This document shows positions 44,625-53,496 of a stretch of DNA of 64,000 nt, piece by piece; position 1 is the first letter of the stretch, and each line of letters starts with the position of its first letter. Origin of the DNA: Chitinispirillales bacterium ANBcel5. GTDB lineage: Bacteria > Fibrobacterota > Chitinivibrionia > Chitinivibrionales > Chitinispirillaceae. The position numbers and the translations under genes are program-made. Under the pieces are notes generated by a model, which did not search any database, had not been told where the DNA came from, and saw nothing but the letters and a program-made list of their open reading frames with translations. The DNA lies in NCBI GenBank assembly GCA_029688955.1, contig JARUKZ010000007.1:99003-163002 (forward strand), written 5' to 3'.

Positions 44625-46568
44625 ATGAAGCATATAATCTATTCTTTACCGATATTTCTGTTATTTTGTTTTTGTTCCGATCATCAGATTACATTTCCGG
44701 AAACTCCGTTGAAATCTGAAATCACAGGGTACGTCGAACCTGTGGGTAAGAGGGTAACAATTTTCCTGGAAGATGCTATGCCGATAGATTCTGTGCAAAG
44801 CGATAGCGTTACCGGCTACTTTAAATTCAGGGATGTTCCACACGGCACCTACAGGCTCAGAGCCCGGTATGAAGAGTATCCTTCAGTCACCCGATTTTTA
44901 TCCGTTTACGGCCATACTTCAACGGGAACCATACGGTTAGGTCCCTATCCATCTTATTTTAGGCGCTCTATTCCATCTGACAGCTCCATAATCGACAAAC
45001 GGTTTTTCCTAAACAACATCTACCCTGATACAACTCTGAACTTTACTATACAATTTACCGAAAAGATGGATACACTGAGTTTAGGTAATGCAATAACTGT
45101 TACTCCCCAGATCCACTATTCAACTCAGTTCTGGAAAGATGAGTTGGTTTTGACATTTAGTGCACGGGATATTTTTGGTCATCCGGAGATAAAGGTTACT
45201 ATAGATGAATCTGCCAGAGATGGAAAATTGCAGAAATCCGGTTACAATCTTCATCTTTTCCTTTTTCCCGACACTTCATATTATGAAGAGATGATTAGCC
45301 ATGAAATTTTTAGTTCGCTTTTTTCCACCTTTCCTCAGACTATTCGAAAACACCCTTTGGAAACACTGAACTTTCATTTCAGAAACCGCATGGACAGAGC
45401 TTCTGTAGAGAATGCTTTTGACATGGATATCGAGTCAGAGAAAACTTTTTCCTGGTCAATAAACAGTAGAAATGAACACGTCTTTTCCGTTCGATTTGCA
45501 CCGATACTTCACTATGATACCACTTATGAAGTTACTTTTAATGAAGGTTACAGATCTTTGGATGGTACAAAAACAGGTGAAAATGTTAGCGCTACAGTTA
45601 GAACCGAGAGAATGATAATTGATCCACCTACAAATCCAGGTGAACCGCAAAATCAGGTGGTAAAGCTGGATGAAGTTATAGTGCTTAGTTGTAATTTTCA
45701 ACCGGATCCTCTCAGCGTAGTTAATGCCTTATCAGTGGAGCCTTCGCTGAACTATCTGAAGGTAATTGTGAGCGATAAAGTCATCGAATTGTTTCACTCC
45801 GGATTTGAACCTCAGACTGAGTATGTTATATCGTTAGATACTAGTGTAAGATCTGTGGAAACGGCTCACCAGAGCACAAAGAGCTTTAGTTATCATTTCA
45901 GAACAGGTGTAGAAAAGCATAAATTACCGCAAAAGAGTGCCGCTATCGTTACTGTCCCGGCCGATACAACAGATTATCTTTCTTCCGGTCAACCGATGAG
46001 GTTATTATTTCCTGGCTCTGTACATAGGGCAAATGTAGAATCAGGTATTTCAGTTTATCCTGCGCTAAATTATATAACATCCTGGCGCGATACTCTTTTT
46101 ACTGAAAATGATGCAACTAAACGCATGAGAAGCATATTGGAAATTAATCCTGTTCAGCCGCTTAAGACCAATTCATTATACAGAATAGAATTAAATAGTG
46201 ATAATTTGGGTAAGGGTTGGATACAAAATGAAACTGTTGAGTTTTTTTTCAGAACACCATTGTTAAGACCGGTAGTATATACACCTTTTGATGGTTCGGT
46301 GAATGTAGCGCCAAACAGGAATATAACGGTACAATTTAATGCACCGATAGATACAAGCAGTGTACTATCTTTATTTAGTATAGATCCACCGCTTGAGTCT
46401 TTGCATATCGATTCCTATTCAAAAGATGAATTTATGGTTACGTTGGGCCACAATGGTTTTGAGGAGCTAACAGAGTATACGGTAAGCATTGAAAATACAT
46501 TTACCGATATTTACGGTGTAGAAATGGACAGAGGTTTTCAGTGGAAATTCATTACGAGTGAATACTAA
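44625..46568 (+). CDS. Lipoprotein with Ig-like (Big_5-type) domains
   Basis: 647 residues. The signal ends in FLLFCFCSDH. It starts with a carboxypeptidase-regulatory-like beta domain (about 30-105, GYVEPVGKRVTIFLED... GTYRLRARYEEYPS). Then come about five SbsA/Big_5-type units, recognisable by repeated phrases: LNFTIQFTEKMDTLSLGNAI, LNFHFRNRMDRASVENAF, VVKLDEVIVLSC...LSVVNALSV, MRLLFPGSVHRANVESGI and ITVQFNAPIDTSSVLSLF. Such modules stack in surface proteins. The stop overlaps the next start by 1 bp (TAATG). Confidence 0.75.
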   Translation: MKHIIYSLPIFLLFCFCSDHQITFPETPLKSEITGYVEPVGKRVTIFLEDAMPIDSVQSDSVTGYFKFRDVPHGTYRLRARYEEYPSVTRFLSVYGHTSTGTIRLGPYPSYFRRSIPSDSSIIDKRFFLNNIYPDTTLNFTIQFTEKMDTLSLGNAITVTPQIHYSTQFWKDELVLTFSARDIFGHPEIKVTIDESARDGKLQKSGYNLHLFLFPDTSYYEEMISHEIFSSLFSTFPQTIRKHPLETLNFHFRNRMDRASVENAFDMDIESEKTFSWSINSRNEHVFSVRFAPILHYDTTYEVTFNEGYRSLDGTKTGENVSATVRTERMIIDPPTNPGEPQNQVVKLDEVIVLSCNFQPDPLSVVNALSVEPSLNYLKVIVSDKVIELFHSGFEPQTEYVISLDTSVRSVETAHQSTKSFSYHFRTGVEKHKLPQKSAAIVTVPADTTDYLSSGQPMRLLFPGSVHRANVESGISVYPALNYITSWRDTLFTENDATKRMRSILEINPVQPLKTNSLYRIELNSDNLGKGWIQNETVEFFFRTPLLRPVVYTPFDGSVNVAPNRNITVQFNAPIDTSSVLSLFSIDPPLESLHIDSYSKDEFMVTLGHNGFEELTEYTVSIENTFTDIYGVEMDRGFQWKFITSEY

Positions 46569-47881
46569 TGCATACATTTACACTGGTTATTTTACTGTTC
46601 CTTTGTTCAAAAATCTATGCTTATGAATTTCTACTCCTGAACCCACAGAATGAGCAAAGCTATTCCTTTTACCAAAACAATAATGAACTGTTTAACCATT
46701 TATCGATTCCGCGCGTTAAATTTGGAACTATCCCTGTTACTATGGATTACATCGGGTTAATTGAGAGAAGTTTTAATAACTCTCATTACAGTGTTCCTTT
46801 GAAGGTTGTTCTATCAACTCAAACTACAAACAATAGATTTGGAATCAGCATAGGATATAAACGGGAAAACAGAGAGAATGTTCAACATGGACATAGAAGC
46901 CAGAGCGTCTTCCCGCCATCACCCGGGGGGAGAAGGAGAGAAGATTCAACACTTTTTTCTGCTCACAAGTTTTCGGAAAATGTAGCTAAACTTGGTTTTG
47001 AGTTATGTAATTTTAAAGAGACAAATAGATATATTGCTATTGCTTCTGATCTTTGGTGGGGGAGAAGAGAGGGATTTAAATATGATGAATCAAGAGTGGT
47101 TCAAAAGGTTTCTAACGATACTTACGATTCACACACACTAAATATTACCACCTTTAATGGGCATCAAACTGGTGGCTTTAGAACTAAGCTGGGAATCTTC
47201 AGGCATACTCATATTCCTACTATATATAGCACAATAATTTCATCACTGCAATGGTCTTTTGACAGGTGGCTTCCTCAATATATAGAAAACGTAAGATATC
47301 AAATTGAAAATAATTATACTTATACTCAAAATTATGGTAGTGTAAAACAGTTTAGTGGATATAACAAAACGGATTTTAAAGTGAATATTGGCTCAGGGTG
47401 GAAGTCACTTAACAGTAATATCGATAGTTATATGAGTAGTATTGGTGGTAGCAATTTTAGTCCTTCGATTACATTTGAAGGAGCGATGTTTGAAGGAAAG
47501 TATCAGGTTAAAAATGAAAAACGTACAACTGTAAATAGGTGGGATACTATCTGGGGTTTAACGGAAGGAAGTAAAAAAACACGTCAGGTTGATTGTGGCT
47601 TGTGGACCAGTTTAAGATTTAATATGCTAAAAAATATATATGTTACTATTAAATCAGAGCTGAGAGGGGAAATAGTACTTTCTCCTCTTAATTCAACACA
47701 AATTCGCAATGAAAATGTAGTAACCACAGGGTTTGTGAATACATTAAATGATCGCTTGCTTTATCATCTGGCTCTCACCCTACCTCCTCTTACCACTATC
47801 ATTGATAAAGGTACTATCCAGGTGCCTTTGAATGAATGGAAAGTTTTTTTACAACTATCCTTTATCGCTGATAAGGGATAG
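46568..47881 (+). CDS. Exported protein, possible outer-membrane barrel
   Basis: 437 residues with a signal peptide (about 1-18, SKIYA). The mature part is rich in aromatic and alternating polar residues (VPLKVVLSTQTTNNRFGISIGYKRE, RYIAIASDLWWGRREG, IYVTIKSELRGEIVL), as in transmembrane beta-barrels, but I cannot name a family. Residues about 105-125 (GHRSQSVFPPSPGGRRRE) are coded by a GC-rich stretch (46893-46945) unlike its AT-rich surroundings and may be an insertion. Coupling by TAATG to the Ig-like lipoprotein makes a surface complex plausible. Confidence 0.6.
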   Translation: MHTFTLVILLFLCSKIYAYEFLLLNPQNEQSYSFYQNNNELFNHLSIPRVKFGTIPVTMDYIGLIERSFNNSHYSVPLKVVLSTQTTNNRFGISIGYKRENRENVQHGHRSQSVFPPSPGGRRREDSTLFSAHKFSENVAKLGFELCNFKETNRYIAIASDLWWGRREGFKYDESRVVQKVSNDTYDSHTLNITTFNGHQTGGFRTKLGIFRHTHIPTIYSTIISSLQWSFDRWLPQYIENVRYQIENNYTYTQNYGSVKQFSGYNKTDFKVNIGSGWKSLNSNIDSYMSSIGGSNFSPSITFEGAMFEGKYQVKNEKRTTVNRWDTIWGLTEGSKKTRQVDCGLWTSLRFNMLKNIYVTIKSELRGEIVLSPLNSTQIRNENVVTTGFVNTLNDRLLYHLALTLPPLTTIIDKGTIQVPLNEWKVFLQLSFIADKG

Positions 47882-48040
47882 CAAACAGTTAGAAAACCAG
47901 CTTGAGCAGTGTTTTTTTTGATCGGATTTGAGACACAAACTTAATTCTGGTTATTTTATGTTTTTCTGGCCATATTGCCTGACAGGTAACTATTTTGATT
48001 ATAAGCTTCACGATACTGCAAAGTTCCAAAATCAAAAAAG

Positions 48041-49417
48041 GTGAGTAATGTGGTTCAGAGTGAACGGGTTACCAATCTCAATGCTAATCCTCTCACAAAA
48101 GGAAAATATGTACTCTACTGGATGCAGCAGTCTCAACGGGTAGACTACAATCATGCCCTTGAATTTGCCGCAGAGATGGCCAATAAAAGTAATGTTGCAC
48201 TGGTTGTGTTTTTTGCTATTACCCCTTCTTTTCCTGAAGCTAATTTAAGGCATTATTATTTTATGCTTTCTGGGATTGCCGAAATCTACAGAGCTCTACA
48301 GGCGCGTGGAATCCAATTTGTTGTAAGGATTGGTGATCCAATCGCTGGTGTAGTAGCGATGGCAAAAGAGAGCGTGATGCTTGTAACGGACTGCGGATAT
48401 ACATCCATTCAGCGTTCATGGCGCAGAGATGTAGCTAAAAGAATTGACCGCACGATGATACAGGTTGAAAGCGATGTAGTTGTTCCCGTGACTACTGCAT
48501 CAGAAAAAGAGGAGGTAGGGGCAAGGACAATACGATCAAAAATCAACAGGCACCTTCATGATTTTTTAACTCCTCTAAAAACGGTAATGGTATCCAGAGA
48601 CTCTTTAAATTTCAAATTCGATACGGTTAATGTTGAAGACATATCGGGGATAATAAAAAGGATAAAACCTGATGAATCGGTTACGGAGGTAAAATGGATA
48701 CGGGGCGGTTCTGCCCAGGCGCATAGAACACTTGAATTTTTTCTGGAAAAGAGGTTGTCCGGGTTTGCAAAAGAGCGAAACGATCCTTCCAAAAATCATC
48801 TTTCGAATCTAAGTCCCTATCTCCACTTTGGACAGATATCACCAGTATATGTTGCAATTGAGGTTGCAAAGAGAAAATCACCTGACAGTGATGCTTTTAT
48901 AGAGGAGATGGTGATTCGCAGAGAGCTTAGTTGCAATTTTACCTATTACAATAAAAGGTATGATCGGTTTGACAGCATTCCTGAGTGGGCTAAAAACTCA
49001 CTTTCCAAACACGATAAAGATAAAAGACCGCAAAGCTACAGTTTAAAAACGTTAGAAGAGGCAAAGACCCACGATCCATACTGGAATGCAGCACAGCTGG
49101 AGATGGTTTATTTGGGAAAGATGCATGGATATATGAGAATGTATTGGGGTAAAAAAATAATCGAATGGACCAATAATCCTCAGCTTGCATTTAAAAGAGC
49201 ACTGTATCTGAATAATAAATATTCCTTAGATGGAAGAGATCCCAATAGTTTTACAGGAATAGCGTGGTGTTTTGGTAAACATGACCGTGCCTGGGCCCAG
49301 AGAGCCGTTTTCGGAAAAGTGCGGTATATGAATGATAATGGTCTTAAGAGAAAATTTGATATGGACCAGTATATAAAACTTGTTGATAAAAGAATCGGGG
49401 AGGAAAAAGCTGGTTAA
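48041..49417 (+). CDS. phrB: Deoxyribodipyrimidine photolyase, class II
   Basis: 458 residues. The sequence fits class II photolyases: YVLYWMQQSQRVDYNHALEFA near the start, then the antenna-binding region, SPYLHFGQISP, EEMVIRRELSCNFTYYN, the conserved DPYWNAAQLEMVYLGKMHGYMRMYWGKKI and NNKYSLDGRDPNSFTGIAWCFGKHDRAWAQRAVFGKVRYMN near the FAD pocket. It repairs UV-made pyrimidine dimers using light. The GTG at 48041 has no clear binding site; GTG 48050, with AGGTGAG upstream, is an alternative. A convergent hairpin follows. Confidence 0.94.
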   Translation: MSNVVQSERVTNLNANPLTKGKYVLYWMQQSQRVDYNHALEFAAEMANKSNVALVVFFAITPSFPEANLRHYYFMLSGIAEIYRALQARGIQFVVRIGDPIAGVVAMAKESVMLVTDCGYTSIQRSWRRDVAKRIDRTMIQVESDVVVPVTTASEKEEVGARTIRSKINRHLHDFLTPLKTVMVSRDSLNFKFDTVNVEDISGIIKRIKPDESVTEVKWIRGGSAQAHRTLEFFLEKRLSGFAKERNDPSKNHLSNLSPYLHFGQISPVYVAIEVAKRKSPDSDAFIEEMVIRRELSCNFTYYNKRYDRFDSIPEWAKNSLSKHDKDKRPQSYSLKTLEEAKTHDPYWNAAQLEMVYLGKMHGYMRMYWGKKIIEWTNNPQLAFKRALYLNNKYSLDGRDPNSFTGIAWCFGKHDRAWAQRAVFGKVRYMNDNGLKRKFDMDQYIKLVDKRIGEEKAG

Positions 49418-49444
49418 TGAATGTGTTTTGGCGCCTAAAGGAAA

Positions 49445-49470
49445 GTAAGCATCTCCAGAGAGATGCTTAC
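49445..49470. terminator. Terminator hairpin between convergent genes
   Basis: A perfect 11-bp stem GTAAGCATCTC/GAGATGCTTAC with the 4-base loop CAGA. T-rich sequence follows on both strands, best on the minus strand (TTTCCTTT), so it can serve the photolyase gene and the secreted-protein gene. Confidence 0.7.
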
Positions 49471-49480
49471 ATAAACACAC

Positions 49481-50476
49481 TTATTTAACGATGTTAAACT
49501 GCTGTTTTACTACCTTATTGTTATCTGAAAGCACAGCGATATATCTGCCATTTACGATGTTTTGGTTCTGAGGGCTCCACACTGCTCTACCGGAATTGAT
49601 AGAAAAAGTATTGCTGATGAGATTACCTCTAAGATCGTAAATTGAAAGTGATGTGTTTTCTGAAACAGGTCCGTTATAGGTTAAAACAGAGTTTGCAAAA
49701 GAAAAGGAAGAATTTGATGCGGCGTTTCTTACAACTCTCTGAGCGCTGGTTGTTTCAAAGTCAAAATCACTGTAAGTCATTCCTTCAAACACTATTTCAT
49801 CGATAAAAAGCTCAGCGTCTTCGGACTGAAATGAGATCTTATTAACATGTGTTCTTCCGCTGCTCCAGGTCATGTCAGGATCCCCAGCAGTTTCAGACCA
49901 TAGCGCAGCTTCAAGCATATCAGAAGTGACTTCAATTGTTGCCCATTCATCGCTTAGGGTGATATCGTAACCGTAGTATCCCCAATCGCCGATATCATTA
50001 ACATCTTTGGTTTCCATTCTAAGGCGTACGGTTCCGCTTCCCTTCACTCTGAGATTAACGGAGGTGAGGTTAGTAAAATCAAAATACTGTGTACCTTCAC
50101 CGACCAGATTGGTACCTATGCCTGCAAAAGGATGGTCGTTATCGCTTTCAGAAACATCAAAAACGACGTGCAAGTGGTTTTCATCTTCATTAATCATGCT
50201 TTCGGTGGTAGTTTCTGTGACCACATCCCCCAAGCTATTTCTTATAACAGCCCCGTCGCCGTCTTCATAGGTATACCAATACCCTTCACCTTCAAAGGAC
50301 GCTGACTCGGTGACTAAACCATAGATCGCCCCGACATAGTTTTGGTGTAAAGCATCACCATACAAAGGCTCAAAGCTATCAAGAACGGCCGTATCGTCGA
50401 GGTTGTAACTTTGAGCATTTGCGAAGGCAAACAGAGAAAGTAGAGAAAGTGTAAGAGATTTTCTGAAAATGGACAT
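49481..50476 (-). CDS. Secreted carbohydrate-binding-like protein with type IX-like tail
   Basis: 331 residues. A signal peptide (about 1-21, FAFANAQ) is followed by a beta-sandwich region (about 25-240) with a pattern like CBM11-type or jelly-roll carbohydrate binding (LRVKGSGTVRLRMETKDVND, WATIEVTSDMLEAALW, VNKISFQSEDAELFIDEIVFEG). The last about 75 residues (SLSIYDLRGNLISNTF...NGRYIAVLSDNNKVVKQQFNIVK) match the C-terminal sorting domain used by the type IX secretion system. No catalytic motif is visible. It probably binds cell wall or plant glycan outside the cell. Confidence 0.7.
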   Translation of the reverse strand: MSIFRKSLTLSLLSLFAFANAQSYNLDDTAVLDSFEPLYGDALHQNYVGAIYGLVTESASFEGEGYWYTYEDGDGAVIRNSLGDVVTETTTESMINEDENHLHVVFDVSESDNDHPFAGIGTNLVGEGTQYFDFTNLTSVNLRVKGSGTVRLRMETKDVNDIGDWGYYGYDITLSDEWATIEVTSDMLEAALWSETAGDPDMTWSSGRTHVNKISFQSEDAELFIDEIVFEGMTYSDFDFETTSAQRVVRNAASNSSFSFANSVLTYNGPVSENTSLSIYDLRGNLISNTFSINSGRAVWSPQNQNIVNGRYIAVLSDNNKVVKQQFNIVK

Positions 50477-50681
50477 ATACCCTCCAACTTATGTTGTTAA
50501 TACTAAGTACACAAAAAGTATACAATGAACGGGTAATTTTTTCCAGTGCATTTAAGCTATAAACAGCTTACTCAATGGACTATCCTTATAATCTTTTTTT
50601 ATTTAACCTGAATTAGATGGCCTTCAAATCGGTATATTGTTTGCACTCTAGCTTATAAGCAAAGTTAAAAGGGGGGCGGAG

Positions 50682-50975
50682 ATGATGGTAAGATTTTATC
50701 TCTTGATTGCATGGTGCTCTTTGGTGTTTCAGTCTGTATTACTGGCGCAAATGCCTCCAGAGCAGTTAAACGACACGGTAAATGGAGCAACAGATGGGGT
50801 AAATGGTGTAACTCCCGGTTATGGAGCCGGGTGGTGGATGTGGACAGTTATTTTACTGATAATTGTAGCATTTATTGTGTGGTGGGCGGTACGTGCAGGG
50901 GGATCAGCGAACAGGCCAGGTGGCCCTTCATCCCGTTCACGATCGGTAGGGCCGGGAGGAAGAGGAAGTACCTGA
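50682..50975 (+). CDS. Small membrane-anchored exported protein
   Basis: 97 residues: a signal-like hydrophobic start (about 1-22, SVLLAQ), a short Gly/Asn-rich stretch, one strong membrane helix (about 51-69, WWMWTVILLIIVAFIVWW) and a basic Gly/Ser/Arg-rich tail (GGPSSRSRSVGPGGRG). GGGGCGGAG precedes the ATG. It ends 20 bp before a convergent Sua5 gene. Function unknown; the build resembles small periplasmic/inner-membrane proteins in which the tail faces the cytosol. Confidence 0.6.
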   Translation: MMVRFYLLIAWCSLVFQSVLLAQMPPEQLNDTVNGATDGVNGVTPGYGAGWWMWTVILLIIVAFIVWWAVRAGGSANRPGGPSSRSRSVGPGGRGST

Positions 50976-50994
50976 AAGAGCAGTTTGCCAACAA

Positions 50995-51969
50995 TTAGGC
51001 GTTTAGTTTTTGTGCTGCTCTTTTAGCAGAGGCGCGTGAAAGTCTGTCATTTATGGCCATCCCCAAGCCCGTGGATGGAATGGGCAGTGCATAGATTATA
51101 TCGAGCCCAAGAGAGTCGAGCCTCCTCATAGCCGCAAAAAGATTACACGCAGCTTCTCTGAGATCTCCTTTAGAAGAGAGTATCTCAGTGGATACAACAT
51201 TTGAAGGGACTTTTTCTCTATCGATCGGGGTAAATGAGAGTAGTCCACTTTTTTGCTCTTTTGAAATTTCCTCTGTGCTGGTACAGAGTAGCAAGGGAGT
51301 AACAGGGGAGTAATGTTGCTCACATCTTCCTGGTGATAAACTTGAAAGTTTTTCCTTTTGAGGTACGATTAGTGGTCCAATAATCTTTTCAATCTCCTCT
51401 TTTTCCAGCCCACCCGGTCTTAACAGCATTGGTGTATTGGTGGTAAAAGATACTATCGTCGACTCTATCCCAACGCTGCAGGGACCACCATCAATGATTG
51501 TTTCTATATTCTTTCCAAGCTGCTCCTTCACATGAACTGCCCGGGTTGGGCTGATACGTCCAAAAGTATTTGCACTTGGGGCGGCAATCGGACAGCAAGC
51601 TTTTTTTATAAGTCCAAGTGCGATATCATTGGCGGGCATACGTACAGCAGTGCTGGGCAGACCAGCGGTTACAATATCTGGCACAACCGGCAACTTTGGA
51701 AGTACAATAGTTAAGGGACCGGGCCAGAAAGTTTCGGTAAGCTCCCGGGCTTTAGAAGGTACGTGAGAGGCTATTTTTTCCAACCATTTGGTATCATCTA
51801 TGTGCAGTATCAAGGGATCAAAATGGGGACGTTTTTTAACCTCAAAAATCCGGGCTACAGCGTTTTTATCAAAACCACAGGCACCAAGGCCATAAACTGT
51901 TTCGGTAGGAAAGGCAACCAGTCCTCCCTGTTTAAGAATTTTTGCAGCTCTAATGATTTCATCTGTCAT
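50995..51969 (-). CDS. Threonylcarbamoyl-AMP synthase (Sua5 type)
   Basis: 324 residues, the long Sua5 form. The YrdC domain occupies about 1-200 (LVAFPTETVYGLG, ARIFEVKKRPHFDPLILHI, FWPGPLTIVLPK, PIAAPSANTFGRISPTRA, VGIESTIV, LLRPGG), followed by a linker and the C-terminal Sua5 domain (about 225-320). It makes threonylcarbamoyl-AMP from threonine, bicarbonate and ATP for the t6A37 modification of tRNA. A single gene on the minus strand, with a 241-bp gap before the RelA-like gene. Confidence 0.93.
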   Translation of the reverse strand: MTDEIIRAAKILKQGGLVAFPTETVYGLGACGFDKNAVARIFEVKKRPHFDPLILHIDDTKWLEKIASHVPSKARELTETFWPGPLTIVLPKLPVVPDIVTAGLPSTAVRMPANDIALGLIKKACCPIAAPSANTFGRISPTRAVHVKEQLGKNIETIIDGGPCSVGIESTIVSFTTNTPMLLRPGGLEKEEIEKIIGPLIVPQKEKLSSLSPGRCEQHYSPVTPLLLCTSTEEISKEQKSGLLSFTPIDREKVPSNVVSTEILSSKGDLREAACNLFAAMRRLDSLGLDIIYALPIPSTGLGMAINDRLSRASAKRAAQKLNA

Positions 51970-52210
51970 TTCTTATAAATCTCCGGTTTGGACCTGGGCA
52001 GTTTAGAAAACTTTTCCAACTGTATTCCCTGTTTAAGCAGCGATAAAGATAAATAACGATTACTCTGGCGGCAATGATAGAGTAATATACGTTCCTTGGG
52101 TAAAAGAAATTTGTTGTATTTTACTATTTAGGTAGATATTGAGCCACTGTGCTCCTATTATATTTAGTATCGCAAATAACTATCACTTACATTTTGGGCC
52201 TGGTGGATAG

Positions 52211-53434
52211 ATGTCAAATACACTGTATCCTGATCGCAAAAATCTCGAAAAGCATTACAAAAAGATGTTTCCAACCTATTCCTCTGTGCTTGAGGATTTT
52301 CAAAGAAACATCAAGGATAATTTAAAGGAGTTGGATGTTCATCTTACGGTTAAATACCGGGTGAAGGCTTTTGAGAGTTATTATAAAAAATTACTCAGCA
52401 GAATGGTTGATGAGAAGCGTACAGGAGAACTCATTCCTATTCAGGATATAATCGGAATCAGGATAGTATGCCCGTTTTTAGAAAATCTACAGGAGATTGT
52501 AGATGTGTTGAATAACCGCTACACACTTGAAGAGGTGGAACGAAAGGGGGCACAACACACATTTAAGGAGTTTGGCTATAATTCGATTCACCTGCTTATT
52601 CAGATACCGGCTCATATCACAGAACGGTATCCACAGCTTGAGAGCGGGATTTGTGAAATTCAGATTCGTACCTTTCTTCAGGATGCCTGGGCGGAGGTTG
52701 AGCATGAACTGATATACAAAGCACATATTACTCCACTGGATGAGCCTTTAAGGAGAAAACTGGCTGCACTTAACGCTAATCTGACACTTTCGGATATCAT
52801 TTTTCAGGAAATACGTGACTACCAGCGCCAGCTTCATACAGAACTTGAGAAACGCAGGTATTCATTTTTGTGTCAACTGGAGGGACAGAAGCCCGGACTT
52901 GCACCGTTGGTTCAAAAAGAGTGCAAGGAAAAGGAGTTAAAAGCAGAACCAGTATTATCGGGAAATAAAGATCAACTTTTGCTTGAAGCACTTTTTGCGC
53001 ATAACAGAAAAGATTTTGCTTCTGCCATAGCTATTTATTCCAGAATACTTGATCACCAAATCGACCCTCCACTTAAGGCTATCGTTTTGGTTCATCGTGG
53101 TATGGCATATTTTTCAGAATCGAAATACACCAGCGCATTAAACGATTTTCGTGCTGCTACCAAGTGTGAGCCCACAAACAGTCGTGCCTTTTATCACCTT
53201 GGGATTGCAAACAGAATACAGAATAAGAACGCCGAGGCCATAGATTCTTTAAAAACGAGTATCGACCTGAATCCTTACGATTTTAGAGCTCTTCTGGCTT
53301 TGGCTATGACTTATTATGAGGTTGGGGACTATGTTGCTGCTCTTGAGCATTGTGATAAAGCACTTAGAATAGATCCTCAATCAAAACAAGGGAATGATTT
53401 TAAATCACTTGTGATCTCTAAAATGAACATGTAG
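52211..53434 (+). CDS. RelA/SpoT synthetase domain with TPR tail
   Basis: 407 residues. The first about 200 residues form a (p)ppGpp synthetase domain without the HD hydrolase: VKYRVKAFESYYKKL, IQDIIGIRIVCPF (Asp and Arg of the active site), EFGYNSIHLL, GICEIQIRTFLQDAWAEVEHEL. A helical linker follows, then three tetratricopeptide repeats (about 255-405; KDFASAIAIYSRIL, KYTSALNDFRAATKCEPTN, AIDSLKTSIDLNPYDFRALLALAMTYYEVGDYVAALEHCDKALRIDPQ). It may be a small alarmone synthetase whose activity is controlled by partner binding to the repeats, which is inference. No TGS or ACT domain is present. Confidence 0.88.
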   Translation: MSNTLYPDRKNLEKHYKKMFPTYSSVLEDFQRNIKDNLKELDVHLTVKYRVKAFESYYKKLLSRMVDEKRTGELIPIQDIIGIRIVCPFLENLQEIVDVLNNRYTLEEVERKGAQHTFKEFGYNSIHLLIQIPAHITERYPQLESGICEIQIRTFLQDAWAEVEHELIYKAHITPLDEPLRRKLAALNANLTLSDIIFQEIRDYQRQLHTELEKRRYSFLCQLEGQKPGLAPLVQKECKEKELKAEPVLSGNKDQLLLEALFAHNRKDFASAIAIYSRILDHQIDPPLKAIVLVHRGMAYFSESKYTSALNDFRAATKCEPTNSRAFYHLGIANRIQNKNAEAIDSLKTSIDLNPYDFRALLALAMTYYEVGDYVAALEHCDKALRIDPQSKQGNDFKSLVISKMNM

Positions 53435-53463
53435 ACTGCTTGGAAAAGCTCATACTGAAGTAA

Positions 53464-53487
53464 AGGCTGACCAGGAGTAGTCAGCCT
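53464..53487. terminator. Bidirectional terminator hairpin
   Basis: AGGCTGAC/GTCAGCCT, 8 bp perfect, loop of 8 bases, between the convergent RelA-TPR gene and thiC. ATTTAGCTTTT follows on the plus strand and TTTAC on the minus strand. Confidence 0.65.
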
Positions 53488-53496
53488 ATTTAGCTT

